Assembly: GCA_023412855.1 (NCBI GenBank)
Contig: JAEZRJ010000033.1
Location: 1 to 35,064, forward strand
DNA: 35,064 nucleotides
Direction of reading: 5' to 3'
Source: Bacillota bacterium
GTDB taxonomy: Bacteria > Bacillota > Clostridia > Lachnospirales > Lachnospiraceae
Shown: one piece after another, positions 1 to 9,030 of the stretch
Layout: every line of letters starts with the position of its first letter
Position numbering within the stretch: the first letter of the stretch is position 1
Position numbers and translations under genes: made by a program
Notes under the pieces: model-generated
What the model was told of the DNA's origin: nothing
The model's input: the letters and a program-made list of their open reading frames with translations, nothing else
Databases searched by the model: none

Positions 1-918
1 CCTAAAATATCTTTCTGGAAAAAAGTAAAGAAGTCGAAGGTCTTGCTTCTTATGTGCTTGCCGGCAGTATTATTCTTTTTCTTTTTTAGTTACATGCCAA
101 TGCCCGGCATATGGGTAGCATTTGTAAAGTACAACTACAGAGACGGTATTTTCGGAAGTGCTTTTATAGGACTTCGGAATTTTGAATTCTTGGCTACGTC
201 AGGGAAGCTGTTTGACTTGACAAAGAATACAGTTCTTTATAATTTGGCATTTATTTTACTCGGTAATACCTTGGCAGTATTTGTGGCAATTTTATTGAAT
301 GAAATGAGAGGCAGATTGTTTAAGAAGATTTCTCAGACGATCATGTTCCTTCCTTATTTCATTTCGCAGGTATTAATCGGTATTTTGGTATTTAACTTAT
401 TGAACTATGACACCGGCTTTGTAAATGGAATCCTTAGCAGTATGGGATTGGAGAAGTGGCAGCCTTATGCCGAGCCGGGCTCGTGGCCTCCGTTATTAAT
501 CCTGATTTATCTATGGCAGCAGACGGGCTATAACTCGGTAGTTTATTTTGCGGCTATTATGGGTATTGATTCAGAGATGATTGAAGCGGCGAAGGTAGAT
601 GGAGCGAATGGTTTCCAGAAAATCCGGTATATTATTTTACCAAACCTGAAACCGACAATTGTAATTTTGCTGCTGTTTGCGCTTGGCGGTATTGTAAAAG
701 GTAACTTCGGACTATTCTACAATGTGGTAGGTACCAATCCATTGCTGTATAGCACTACCGATATTATAGAAACTTATGTATATCGTGCAACTATGACAGA
801 TTTCAACTTCTCTACGGCTTCGGCAGTGGGACTGTATCAGTCGATCATTGGATTTATCATTGTTGTGACAGTCAACTGGATTGTAAGAAAGGTAGAACCG
901 GATTATTCCTTGTTCTAA
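1..918 (+). CDS. LplB-family sugar ABC transporter permease (5' end cut by window)
   Basis: Inner-membrane permease of a CUT1-type carbohydrate importer, the partner of the next gene. The reading frame is open from base 1 with no stop, and the first in-window Met-like codon (TTG, base 43) lies in the first membrane helix, so the true start is upstream of the window. About six hydrophobic helices are visible. The EAA loop that docks the ATPase is clear: EAAKVDGANG at bases 583-612, followed by ILPNLKP. The start of the first helix with PAVLFF and SYMPMPG is typical of the LplB (lipoprotein/polysaccharide transport) branch. The next permease begins 19 bases downstream, so they are surely co-transcribed. 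As usual for this family, no ATPase is encoded here; a shared MsmK/UgpC-type ATPase elsewhere is likely. The substrate is inferred to be an oligosaccharide. Confidence 0.9.
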   Translation, partial: PKISFWKKVKKSKVLLLMCLPAVLFFFFFSYMPMPGIWVAFVKYNYRDGIFGSAFIGLRNFEFLATSGKLFDLTKNTVLYNLAFILLGNTLAVFVAILLNEMRGRLFKKISQTIMFLPYFISQVLIGILVFNLLNYDTGFVNGILSSMGLEKWQPYAEPGSWPPLLILIYLWQQTGYNSVVYFAAIMGIDSEMIEAAKVDGANGFQKIRYIILPNLKPTIVILLLFALGGIVKGNFGLFYNVVGTNPLLYSTTDIIETYVYRATMTDFNFSTASAVGLYQSIIGFIIVVTVNWIVRKVEPDYSLF

Positions 919-937
919 GCGGAAACGGAGGCACATT

Positions 938-1861
938 ATGGCAAAACAAGATATAGATTTGATAGACTCAGGCGCTAAGGTGAAGCTTGGTAAGTCAGAC
1001 ATGATGATCAGAGGATTCGGGTATGTGTTCATTAGCTTTTATGCGCTGTGTTGTATTATTCCATTCATCATTATTATAAGCACGTCGTTTACCAGTGAAG
1101 CGGTAATCCGTGCGGAAGGCGTACAGCTCATTCCTAAGGCAATCAGCTTGGAAGCGTACGCTATGGTCACCAAAAGCGGCGGTATTTGGAAATCTTACAT
1201 ATTGACCATTCTGATAACGGTGTTTGGTACCGGAATCGGGTTATTCATTATTTCAATGACAGGTTATGCGCTGCAAAGAAAGGATTTTCCGTTTAGGAAT
1301 GCGATTTCCTTTTATATTTACTTCACAAGTTTGTTTTCGGCAGGACTTGCGCCTTATTATCTGCTGATGACGCAGACTTATAAATTAAAAGACAGCTATC
1401 TGGCAGTTTTACTGCCGCTTTTGATGAGTCCCTGGCTGATTATTTTGATGAAGAACTTCGTGAAAGCAATTCCGCACGAAATTACAGAGTCGGGCAAAAT
1501 TGACGGTGCGGGAGATATTAAGATTTTCACAGCATTGATTTTACCTATGTTAAAACCTGCATTGGCGACAATTGGATTGTTCCTTGCATTGGGGTATTGG
1601 AATGAATGGTATCAGTCCTCTCTGTTTCTCAGTTCGAAGGTCGCAGTGAAACCGCTTCAGTATACCTTATATGAAATTGTGAACAAAACAGATGCGCTGA
1701 AAAATTCAGTAGCGGGGCAATTTGTTAATCTGGCAGATATCCCGCAGGAAAGTGTTAAGATGGCCAATGCGGTACTGGCGACCGGACCGATCATATTATT
1801 ATACCCTTTTGTTCAGAAGTATTTTATCAGCGGTATTACGGTTGGGGCTGTGAAGGGCTAG
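938..1861 (+). CDS. YtcP/LplC-family sugar ABC transporter permease
   Basis: Second membrane subunit of the CUT1 importer, 307 residues, the normal length for the family. The start ATG has an ACGGAGGC ribosome site. Six hydrophobic helices follow a short hydrophilic N-terminus, and the EAA-type loop ESGKIDGAGD (residues 184-193) followed by LILPMLKPAL is present. The C-terminus ends in KYFISGITVGAVKG, a hallmark of the LplC/YtcP type. It sits between the LplB-like permease and the lipoprotein binding subunit, which is the standard gene order. Together these form a transporter for an oligosaccharide, plausibly the galacto- or arabino-oligosaccharides used by the downstream hydrolases; that link is inference. 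Confidence 0.92.
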   Translation: MAKQDIDLIDSGAKVKLGKSDMMIRGFGYVFISFYALCCIIPFIIIISTSFTSEAVIRAEGVQLIPKAISLEAYAMVTKSGGIWKSYILTILITVFGTGIGLFIISMTGYALQRKDFPFRNAISFYIYFTSLFSAGLAPYYLLMTQTYKLKDSYLAVLLPLLMSPWLIILMKNFVKAIPHEITESGKIDGAGDIKIFTALILPMLKPALATIGLFLALGYWNEWYQSSLFLSSKVAVKPLQYTLYEIVNKTDALKNSVAGQFVNLADIPQESVKMANAVLATGPIILLYPFVQKYFISGITVGAVKG

Positions 1862-1995
1862 AGCATGAAAGGCTATAAATAGAGTTACAGTGACAGGAAG
1901 CTGAAGGCTGGACAGTACTTAACAGATTGTCGCTCTGGCAGACCAGAGACAATATAGATGATGCGATTGCATTCCCAAAAAAAGGAGGAAAGAAC

Positions 1996-3648
1996 ATGAA
2001 AAAGAAACTTGTTGCATTATTACTTGCAGCTACAATGGTTACCGGCCTTGTGGGTTGTGGAAACTCTTCTGCTTCCGGCAGTACAGCCTCAAATCCGTCA
2101 AGCAGTTCTTCAGAAAGTGCAGAAGAAAGCACGAAAGAAAGCACAGAAGGAGAAACGGCTGCTGCGGATATCGACACATCAGAGCATGTAGTAATTACTT
2201 ACATGACCACAGGTGAGATTCCCACCGGTACTAAGGAAAAATATGATGAGATGATGGTGGAACTCAATAAGATATTGACAGAGAAAGTGAATGCAGAACT
2301 GCAGATATACTTTATCCCATGGACAGATTATCTTTCTAATTATAACTTGACGCTGGCATCTATGGACGGTACGGTAGACCTGGTCGGTACGGCTTCCGAC
2401 TGGTTAGATGCATGGCCGAATGCCAAAAACGGAGCGTTCCTTGAATTATCTGAAGATATGTTAAAAACGTATGCTCCGCAGACTTGGGAAAGCGTACCCG
2501 CTTCGAACTGGGATTTGTGCAAATACAATGGTGAAATTTATTTGATGCCGGAAGATAATTATGCTCAGTGGGTTAATCATGGATTTATTTATCGTTTGGA
2601 TTATGCAAAGGAAGCCGGACTTGAAGATGGTGTACATAGCTGGGCTGATTTGACAGAATATTTCCGTTATGTAAAATCGGCATATCCGGATATCATTCCC
2701 TGGGACTCTGACGGCACACAATATGGACAGTTGGCAAGCGGTTATATCCTGTCCAACACGGATTATGTATCGATTGATGGATTGAATTCCGGCGCTATGT
2801 GGGGAGGAACAAAGGATGATCTCTATACCATATATTCTCCTTATGTAACAGAGACAGATTTATTGGTTGAGTACGCGAAGATGATGAAAGAATGGGATCA
2901 GATTGGCGTATGGAAGACAGATGTATTAAATAATACCGCATCCACTAACCGTGATGATTACAGAATCGGACGTGTTGCAGCAGAGCAGCATCATACTCAG
3001 ACCTGGACCGATTTAGTAAGCCATACTCCGGCAAATACTATTTATGCGGATGATCCGGATGCAGCATCAGGCTTCTTCTACTTTGGTGAGGAACGCGATA
3101 ATGTAGTAGCATTATCTATTACCCACGGCGCTATGGCAGTTTCCGCAGGCAGCAATAATCCCGAGAGAGCGCTTATGGTCTATGATTTGCTGAGAAATGA
3201 TCCTGATTGCTATAAGCTTCTTTGCTACGGAATTCAGGGTGTTTCATGGGATATGGATGAAAACGGACTTCGTGTTCTTCCTGAAGGATACAATCAGGAT
3301 ACCGATAATATCAACGGAACAACTAATTACTGGTGGGGACGTAACGACAATCTGGAAATCAGGGATGCTACGAGAAACTGGAGTGAAATCGATAAATTAT
3401 ATGATCATTATGATTCAGTAAAGATTGAATATCCATATGGACAGTTTGTAGCAGATGTAGATATGATTCAGTCTCAGATCAATAATATTAATGAAATTCA
3501 TACGAACTATATGAAGCAGATTTCTTTTGGTAAATACAAAGGAACAGCAGAGGAAATTGTTGCTGAATATCAGGCAGCTTTAGAAGCGGCAGGTATTAAT
3601 GATGTTACGGCGGAACTGCAAAGACAGTTTGATGAGCTTTATAAATAG
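1996..3648 (+). CDS. LplA-family extracellular sugar-binding lipoprotein
   Basis: Solute-binding lipoprotein of the CUT1 importer, 550 residues, a usual size for this large-SBP group. I place the start at ATG 1996, behind AAAGGAGGAA. The upstream in-frame codons from 1927 have no ribosome site and precede a classic signal sequence. The signal peptide MKKKLVALLL runs into the lipobox GLVGC with the lipidated Cys at 21, followed by a Ser/Glu-rich tether to about residue 65. The mature part starts with VVITYMTTGEIPTGT and carries aromatic-rich stretches (PWTDYL, NYWWGRND) common in oligosaccharide binders. A strong terminator follows 35 bases after the stop. The exact sugar cannot be read from sequence. 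Confidence 0.9.
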   Translation: MKKKLVALLLAATMVTGLVGCGNSSASGSTASNPSSSSSESAEESTKESTEGETAAADIDTSEHVVITYMTTGEIPTGTKEKYDEMMVELNKILTEKVNAELQIYFIPWTDYLSNYNLTLASMDGTVDLVGTASDWLDAWPNAKNGAFLELSEDMLKTYAPQTWESVPASNWDLCKYNGEIYLMPEDNYAQWVNHGFIYRLDYAKEAGLEDGVHSWADLTEYFRYVKSAYPDIIPWDSDGTQYGQLASGYILSNTDYVSIDGLNSGAMWGGTKDDLYTIYSPYVTETDLLVEYAKMMKEWDQIGVWKTDVLNNTASTNRDDYRIGRVAAEQHHTQTWTDLVSHTPANTIYADDPDAASGFFYFGEERDNVVALSITHGAMAVSAGSNNPERALMVYDLLRNDPDCYKLLCYGIQGVSWDMDENGLRVLPEGYNQDTDNINGTTNYWWGRNDNLEIRDATRNWSEIDKLYDHYDSVKIEYPYGQFVADVDMIQSQINNINEIHTNYMKQISFGKYKGTAEEIVAEYQAALEAAGINDVTAELQRQFDELYK

Positions 3649-3683
3649 TAAAAATAATATATTGATTGTAGTGCGTAAAAGGA

Positions 3684-3715
3684 GTGCTGCTGCCTGAGAG
3701 GCAGCAGCACTTTTA
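3684..3715 (+). terminator. Rho-independent terminator after the CUT1 transporter operon
   Basis: An 11-bp perfect stem, GTGCTGCTGCC (3684-3694) with GGCAGCAGCAC (3700-3710), closes a 5-base loop and is followed directly by TTTTAT. It ends the transporter operon and separates it from the hydrolase cluster. Copy A of the structured repeat starts two bases later. Confidence 0.9.
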
Positions 3716-3716
3716 T

Positions 3717-3830
3717 GTAATAGGAAAGAAATCCTATTACATAAAAGATAGATGCGAAGCTACGCGCGGAACAAAAGCTGTGCTGCCAAAAAACTTGGCT
3801 GCGAGAGTGTGAGAAGCACACTTTTGTTCC
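3717..3830 (+). repeat. Structured intergenic repeat, family 1, copy A
   Basis: One of three related copies in the window (others at 20776 and 32294). Hairpin 1 is GTAATAGGA (3717-3725) with TCCTATTAC (3732-3740). A GC-rich near-palindrome GCGAAGCTACGC follows. A closing helix GGAACAAAAG (3768-3777) pairs perfectly with CTTTTGTTCC (3821-3830) and encloses two hairpins: GCCAA/TTGGC and AGTGTG/CACACT. The conserved string AAAAGCTGTGCTGCC is identical in all copies. It sits between a terminator and the GH35 ribosome site. It may be a non-coding RNA domain or a small non-autonomous mobile element; sequence alone does not decide. Confidence 0.8.
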
Positions 3831-3867
3831 ATGAATCCAAAAAGACAAAAAGAGGAGAATATCAGCA

Positions 3868-5631
3868 ATGGAGCAATTTGAAAAACTTCAAAAATTTGAA
3901 ATCAGAGAAAACTTCTATTTAGACGGTAAGCCATTTCAGATTATTTCAGGAGCAATCCACTATTTTCGAATTGTTCCTGAGTATTGGAGGGATCGGTTAG
4001 AGAAACTGAAAGCTATGGGATGTAATACGGTAGAAACCTATATTCCATGGAATATCCATGAACCTGAAAAGGGAGAATTCCATTTTGAAGGGATGTGGGA
4101 TATACAAAAATTTGTAAAGATAGCAAGAGAGCTGGAGTTGTATGTAATACTCCGGCCATCGCCATATATCTGCGCGGAGTGGGAGTTTGGCGGACTTCCG
4201 GCATGGCTGCTCAGAGAAGACGATATGAGACTTCGGGCAAACTGCGGCTCTTTCCTGCGGCATGTGGAAGAGTATTACCAGGTCCTCCTTCCTATCATCA
4301 CTCCGCTGCAGATTACGGAAGGGGGTCCGGTTATCCTTATGCAAATTGAGAATGAATATGGCTATTATGCCAATGATAAGGCATATATGGAAGCGATTAA
4401 GAACCTCATGGTAAAGGGAGGGGTGAAGGTGCCCTTGGTAACCTCTGACGGACCTTTTCCCGAGAATTTAAACGCCGGAGCTATGGAAGGGATATTACCC
4501 ACAGGAAACTTTGGCTCCAGGACAGAAGAGCGATTTGAAGTATTGCAAAGATATACCGATGGCGGTCCGTTAATGTGTACAGAGTTCTGGGTAGGCTGGT
4601 TCGATCACTGGGGCAATGGAGGGCATATCACGAGAGATCCGGAAGAAAGTGCCAAAGATCTGGATAAAATGCTGGAGCTTGGACATGTAAATATTTATAT
4701 GTTTGAAGGAGGCACTAATTTTGGTTTTATGAATGGGGCAAATTATTATGACCGGCTGACGCCTGATGTTACTTCCTATGACTACGATGCTTTGCTTACC
4801 GAGGATGGTCAGATTACGGAAAAGTATCTCCGTTACCGGCAGGTCATTTCTAAATATAGAGAGATTCCCAAGATTACACTCAGCAGTAAAATTGAGAGAA
4901 AAGCTTATGGTACACTTACGGTACAAGATAAAGTAAGCCTGTTTTCGGTGTTGGATGATTTGAGCAGCCCCATAGTTAGCCCGTGTACGGAGTGCATGGA
5001 AAAGCTTGGACAAAATTACGGCTATATCTTATACCATTCCACACTGGATACAGAAGAAAATATGGAAAAGATAAGGCTTTGGGGAGCAAATGACCGGGCC
5101 AATATTTTAGTTGATCAAAAGCCGGTTGCTATTTTATATGACAGGGAGCTTCTGGAAGAAAAGGATGTTTCGGTGACCTTCGAAAAAGGAGCGGCACTGG
5201 ATATTCTGGTGGAGAACATGGGACGTGTGAACTTCGGACCAAGAATGGAGATGCAGCGAAAGGGAATTAGCCAATGCGTACAAATAAACGGACATATACA
5301 TAATAATTGGAAGCAATATAAGCTGCCGCTCGATCATATGGAGGGGATAGATTTTTCCAAGGGCTATGAAGAGGGTGTTCCGGCCTTTTATCGTTTTATC
5401 TTCTCGGCAGAGGAAACGGGAGATACTTTTCTTGATTTTGAGGGATGGGGAAAAGGGGCCGCCTTTATTAATGGATTTAATTTGGGAAGGTTCTGGGAAA
5501 TCGGACCTCAAAAGCGGCTTTTCATACCTGCGCCGCTTATAAAAAAGGGGAAGAATGAGATCGTAATTTTTGAAACAGATGGTATGACAGGAAATACAAT
5601 TTCGCTGGTAAATGAGCCGGATGTTGGCTGA
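3868..5631 (+). CDS. GH35 beta-galactosidase
   Basis: Retaining beta-galactosidase of glycoside hydrolase family 35, 587 residues, similar in size to single-chain bacterial GH35 enzymes. The start at 3868 follows AGAGGAG. The N-terminal TIM barrel opens with the family signature (FYLDGKPFQIISGAIHYFR, GCNTVETYIPWNIHEP). The expected acid/base is Glu163 in QIENEYG and the nucleophile Glu239 in CTEFWVGWFDHWG. Jelly-roll beta domains follow from about residue 340, ending with the typical GFNLGRFWEIGPQ. There is no signal peptide, so it is probably cytoplasmic and trims terminal galactose from imported oligosaccharides. It is the first gene of the hydrolase cluster; arabinogalactan or galacto-oligosaccharide side chains are plausible substrates. 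Confidence 0.93.
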   Translation: MEQFEKLQKFEIRENFYLDGKPFQIISGAIHYFRIVPEYWRDRLEKLKAMGCNTVETYIPWNIHEPEKGEFHFEGMWDIQKFVKIARELELYVILRPSPYICAEWEFGGLPAWLLREDDMRLRANCGSFLRHVEEYYQVLLPIITPLQITEGGPVILMQIENEYGYYANDKAYMEAIKNLMVKGGVKVPLVTSDGPFPENLNAGAMEGILPTGNFGSRTEERFEVLQRYTDGGPLMCTEFWVGWFDHWGNGGHITRDPEESAKDLDKMLELGHVNIYMFEGGTNFGFMNGANYYDRLTPDVTSYDYDALLTEDGQITEKYLRYRQVISKYREIPKITLSSKIERKAYGTLTVQDKVSLFSVLDDLSSPIVSPCTECMEKLGQNYGYILYHSTLDTEENMEKIRLWGANDRANILVDQKPVAILYDRELLEEKDVSVTFEKGAALDILVENMGRVNFGPRMEMQRKGISQCVQINGHIHNNWKQYKLPLDHMEGIDFSKGYEEGVPAFYRFIFSAEETGDTFLDFEGWGKGAAFINGFNLGRFWEIGPQKRLFIPAPLIKKGKNEIVIFETDGMTGNTISLVNEPDVG

Positions 5632-5772
5632 AGGCATCTGTTTTTTGTGGAGTAAATTATTTCAAGTGCAGGAACATCGGAAAAAATATTACTAAAATAA
5701 AAAAAATAGTACATGTACATTCCCTAACGGTCTTCTTAAAATTAAATGAATGATATGCGGAGGAAAACATGC

Positions 5773-7152
5773 ATGAAATCATACGCTAAGACCATGCATT
5801 TTATTGATCCTGAAGTGACTGTAATACAGACGGCAGAAGGAAAAATAACATTAAAGAACTTATTTATACCTATGTTCATTGAACAGCTTCTTATGAATAT
5901 GATGTGGACGGTAAATACCATTGTTATGGGAAAATATTCCGACGAAGCGGTAGTGGCAGTAGGTGCTGCCAGTCAGGTGATAGGATTGATGTATACCTTC
6001 TATGCCGTAGTGAGCGGAGGTGCTTCTATCGTAATAAGCCACAGGTTGGGGGCAGGGCAGGAAAAGGAGGCCAGTGATGCTGCATTTACCTCTCTCTTTA
6101 CAGCGGGAGGTATCAGCTTTTTTTTCAGCATTCTGCTGGCAGCTTTGAGCAGGCCCATTATGGCAGCAATGAATTTAGAAGGAGAGGTGCTTGATATGGC
6201 AGAGACATATTTTCGTATCTGCATGGGCACCTCTTTCTTGCAGGGAATCAAGGCGGCGGCTTCGGCTATACTCAGGAGTTATGGAAGGCCTAAGCCGGCA
6301 GTGGCCGTATCGCTGTTTATGAATGGATTGAATGCTCTGTTTAATGTTATTATAATTTATCGTCCGTTTGAAGTGCCTTTCTATGGGGCGGAAGGAATTG
6401 CCATTTCCAATGTAGTCAGCTATGTTATAGGGCTAATATTGATTATGATACTGTTGATGCGATCGGGATTGAATCTTCAGTTTAGCCGGAAAAACTTAAG
6501 AACGCTGGGCTGCATTAAAAACATACTGAGGGTAGGAGTTCCGGGAGGGGTCAGTTCCCTTTCTTATTCTCTTTCTCAAGTGGTTTCTACTTCTATATTG
6601 GCAATTCTCGGTACTGTGGCGTTGTCGGCGAAAATATATGTGTCCTCTATCGTTTTCTATGTGTACGTAATAGGTATGTCATTGGGATTATCTACAGCAA
6701 TACTGATGGGATGGATGGCAGGAGCCAAGGAATATGACAAAGCGTACCGGCTGAATCAACAGGTGTTGAAGCTATCGGTTACGTTGAACCTTATATTGTC
6801 AACGGTAGTGTTTCTGCTGCATAAACCATTGATAGGATTATTTACCGATAATCCGGAGATTATCGCCATGTCAGGATTCATACTGTTCATTGACATTTTT
6901 GTAGAAGTAGGCAGAGCTTTTAACCATGTGGAGGATAATTCCTTAAGAGGAGCGGGAGACGTGATGTTTCCTATGGTGATTGCCAGTATTTCCTGTTGGA
7001 TGATCAGTATTTTATTTTCTTATATTCTGGGTATCCGGTTTGGACTGGGACTTGCGGGATGTTGGATTGCATTCATGATGGATGAGATATTCCGGGGATT
7101 ATTATTCTTCCGGAGATTCCGGTCAGGAAAGTGGAAGACGATGAAGGTATAG
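5773..7152 (+). CDS. MATE-family membrane exporter
   Basis: Multidrug and toxic-compound extrusion (MATE, NorM/DinF-like) transporter of about 459 residues with roughly 12 hydrophobic helices in two similar halves. I choose ATG 5773 because GGAGG lies 10 bases before it; the upstream in-frame ATGs at 5746 and 5755 precede or overlap that ribosome site. Family features are the N-terminal LFIPMFIEQLLMNMMWTVNT, the GGASIVISHRLGAGQ loop after helix 2, and the equivalent second-half segment LGLSTAILMGWMAGAKEYD. It sits within the hydrolase operon, 19 bases before the GH43 gene. The substrate is unknown; being among sugar genes it might export a toxic aglycone or excess sugar, which is only a guess. 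Confidence 0.9.
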   Translation: MKSYAKTMHFIDPEVTVIQTAEGKITLKNLFIPMFIEQLLMNMMWTVNTIVMGKYSDEAVVAVGAASQVIGLMYTFYAVVSGGASIVISHRLGAGQEKEASDAAFTSLFTAGGISFFFSILLAALSRPIMAAMNLEGEVLDMAETYFRICMGTSFLQGIKAAASAILRSYGRPKPAVAVSLFMNGLNALFNVIIIYRPFEVPFYGAEGIAISNVVSYVIGLILIMILLMRSGLNLQFSRKNLRTLGCIKNILRVGVPGGVSSLSYSLSQVVSTSILAILGTVALSAKIYVSSIVFYVYVIGMSLGLSTAILMGWMAGAKEYDKAYRLNQQVLKLSVTLNLILSTVVFLLHKPLIGLFTDNPEIIAMSGFILFIDIFVEVGRAFNHVEDNSLRGAGDVMFPMVIASISCWMISILFSYILGIRFGLGLAGCWIAFMMDEIFRGLLFFRRFRSGKWKTMKV

Positions 7153-7171
7153 AAGATTATTAAGGAGAAGG

Positions 7172-8965
7172 ATGATGGCAGGATATCTATTTGTACATTT
7201 TACCGGTGAAGAAAAGGATGGAGAACAGATTTACTTTTCGCTGAGCTGGGACGGGCTGCTTTGGCAGGATTTAAATGGAGGACGGCCTGTGCTTTATTCT
7301 GAGATTGGAACATGCGGAGTCAGGGACCCTTTCCCGGTGAGGAATCCATTAGATGGGAAAATCTACTTGATAGCAACTGATCTCCGTATAGAAGCCGGAC
7401 ATGGCTGGAAAGCGGCACAGGAGGAAGGCAGCAGAGATTTGATTGTCTGGGAGACAGAAGATTTGGTGCACTTTAGCGAACCGCGCGCTTGCACCGTAGG
7501 CGTTCCGGATGCCGGTTGTGTATGGGCACCGGAGGCCATATTTGACAAAGAACGGCAGGAATTCCTTGTATTTTTTGCCTCTAAGGTTAGAAAAGAAGGG
7601 GAGACAGAAGGAAAACACCGGATATACGCATCATATACATCGGACTTTCGAAGGTTTACAGATGCTTTCTGCTATATGGAGAAGGAAAGTCATGTGATAG
7701 ATACTACAATTTTAGAGAGTGAGGGACATTATTATCGGATATCCAAGGACGAAACTGCCGGCAGGTTAATTCTGGAGGTTTCAGATACCTTACGGGGAGA
7801 ATTCGTAAAAGTTCCTTCTGCGGCGTTGGATAGTCTGGAGGGCGTGGAAGGGCCGGAGGGTTATCTTCTCCCTGACGGAAAGACATGGTGTCTGATTGCT
7901 GACCGGTTTGCGGCAGGAAAAGGATATTTTCCAATGCTTACCAGCGATTTATCTTCCGGTGAATTTCAGGTTCCGGAACCAGATCAATTTGATATGGGGA
8001 AGGCAAAGAAGCGCCATGGAGGTATCCTGTCAGTAACGGATGAGGAATATGATCGGCTTATGGATTATTATGAAGGGGAGAATCCTGCGATAGAGGGGCT
8101 TTATGCGGATCCTGATTTGTACTATGAGGACGGTATTTATTATATTTATCCTACGACAGACGGATTCTCCCATTGGTCGGGGCATGTATTTTCTGTATTT
8201 TCATCCGCTGACGGAAAATATTTTGAAAAAGCGGCTGACTTGCTGGATGTGGCGTCGGAACAGGTGCCTTGGGCGACGGGGAATGCATGGGCTCCGTGTA
8301 TTGCAAAAAAAGGAAGCCGATATTATTTCTACTTCTGCGCCAAGGATGCAGGAGGAAGCTCTTGTATCGGTGTGGCTGTAGCAGATTCGCCTGTGGGGCC
8401 CTTTCGGGCAATGAAAGAGCCTATGGTCACTATGGATATGATGAGAGAGTGCAATATCAGGATGTCACAGACTATCGACCCTGCCGTATATGCGGAAGGA
8501 GATAATTATTATCTTCTGTTCGGCAACGGAGAACCGGCAGTGGCAAAACTATCAAAGGATATGCTTTGCATTGAGAAGGAGACTTTAAGGAATATAGATG
8601 GATTAACAGATTTCCGGGAATCGGTAATTGTGATAAAAAGAGGGAATACTTATCACTTTACATGGTCTTGCGACGATACCGGAAGCGAAGATTACCATGT
8701 GAAATATGGTATTGCAGATTCTCTCTACGGTCCGGTAAAAGAGATACAAACAATATTGAAAAAAGATAAGCGGCGGGGTATATTGGGAACAGGACACCAC
8801 AGTATATGCAAGATGCCGGAAAGTGATAGTTACCTGATTGCCTATCACCGATTCGGAACACCCCTTGCTCAATACCCGGAAGGAAAGGGATACCATAGAG
8901 AGGTATGCATCGCACCTTTGGAGTTCGGTGAAGATGGGAAGATACTGCCAGTCATAGTCAGATGA
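7172..8965 (+). CDS. Tandem-domain GH43 glycoside hydrolase (two beta-propellers)
   Basis: A 597-residue protein with two GH43-like five-bladed beta-propellers in one chain. The C-terminal domain (about 305-597) has a full catalytic set: Asp313 in YADPDLYY, Asp436 in TIDPAVY, Glu483 in FRESVIV and His in GTGHHS. The N-terminal domain (about 1-290) has a more divergent but similar set: Asp52 in GVRDPFPV, Asp177 in VIDTTIL and Glu226 in VEGPEG, with VWAPEA as the usual blade motif. GH43 enzymes are inverting arabinofuranosidases, arabinanases or xylosidases. No signal peptide is present. The AAGGAG ribosome site fits either ATG 7172 or 7175. Neighbours suggest alpha-L-arabinofuranosyl cleavage. 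It is unclear whether both domains are active. Confidence 0.88.
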   Translation: MMAGYLFVHFTGEEKDGEQIYFSLSWDGLLWQDLNGGRPVLYSEIGTCGVRDPFPVRNPLDGKIYLIATDLRIEAGHGWKAAQEEGSRDLIVWETEDLVHFSEPRACTVGVPDAGCVWAPEAIFDKERQEFLVFFASKVRKEGETEGKHRIYASYTSDFRRFTDAFCYMEKESHVIDTTILESEGHYYRISKDETAGRLILEVSDTLRGEFVKVPSAALDSLEGVEGPEGYLLPDGKTWCLIADRFAAGKGYFPMLTSDLSSGEFQVPEPDQFDMGKAKKRHGGILSVTDEEYDRLMDYYEGENPAIEGLYADPDLYYEDGIYYIYPTTDGFSHWSGHVFSVFSSADGKYFEKAADLLDVASEQVPWATGNAWAPCIAKKGSRYYFYFCAKDAGGSSCIGVAVADSPVGPFRAMKEPMVTMDMMRECNIRMSQTIDPAVYAEGDNYYLLFGNGEPAVAKLSKDMLCIEKETLRNIDGLTDFRESVIVIKRGNTYHFTWSCDDTGSEDYHVKYGIADSLYGPVKEIQTILKKDKRRGILGTGHHSICKMPESDSYLIAYHRFGTPLAQYPEGKGYHREVCIAPLEFGEDGKILPVIVR

Positions 8966-9030
8966 GAGAAAAAGGATGAACGGCAGCTTTCACCGGATAA
9001 AGGAGATTATTTCAATAAAGGAGAGAACAT

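Noticed and set aside
1927..1995. Longer N-terminus for the sugar-binding lipoprotein
   Set aside because: The extra 23 codons have no ribosome site and would bury the lipoprotein signal peptide; ATG 1996 has AAAGGAGG.
3717..3830. Riboswitch controlling the GH35 gene
   Set aside because: The same element also lies in contexts with no suitable downstream gene start (copy C is antisense to both neighbours), so a cis-regulatory aptamer for sugar genes is unlikely.
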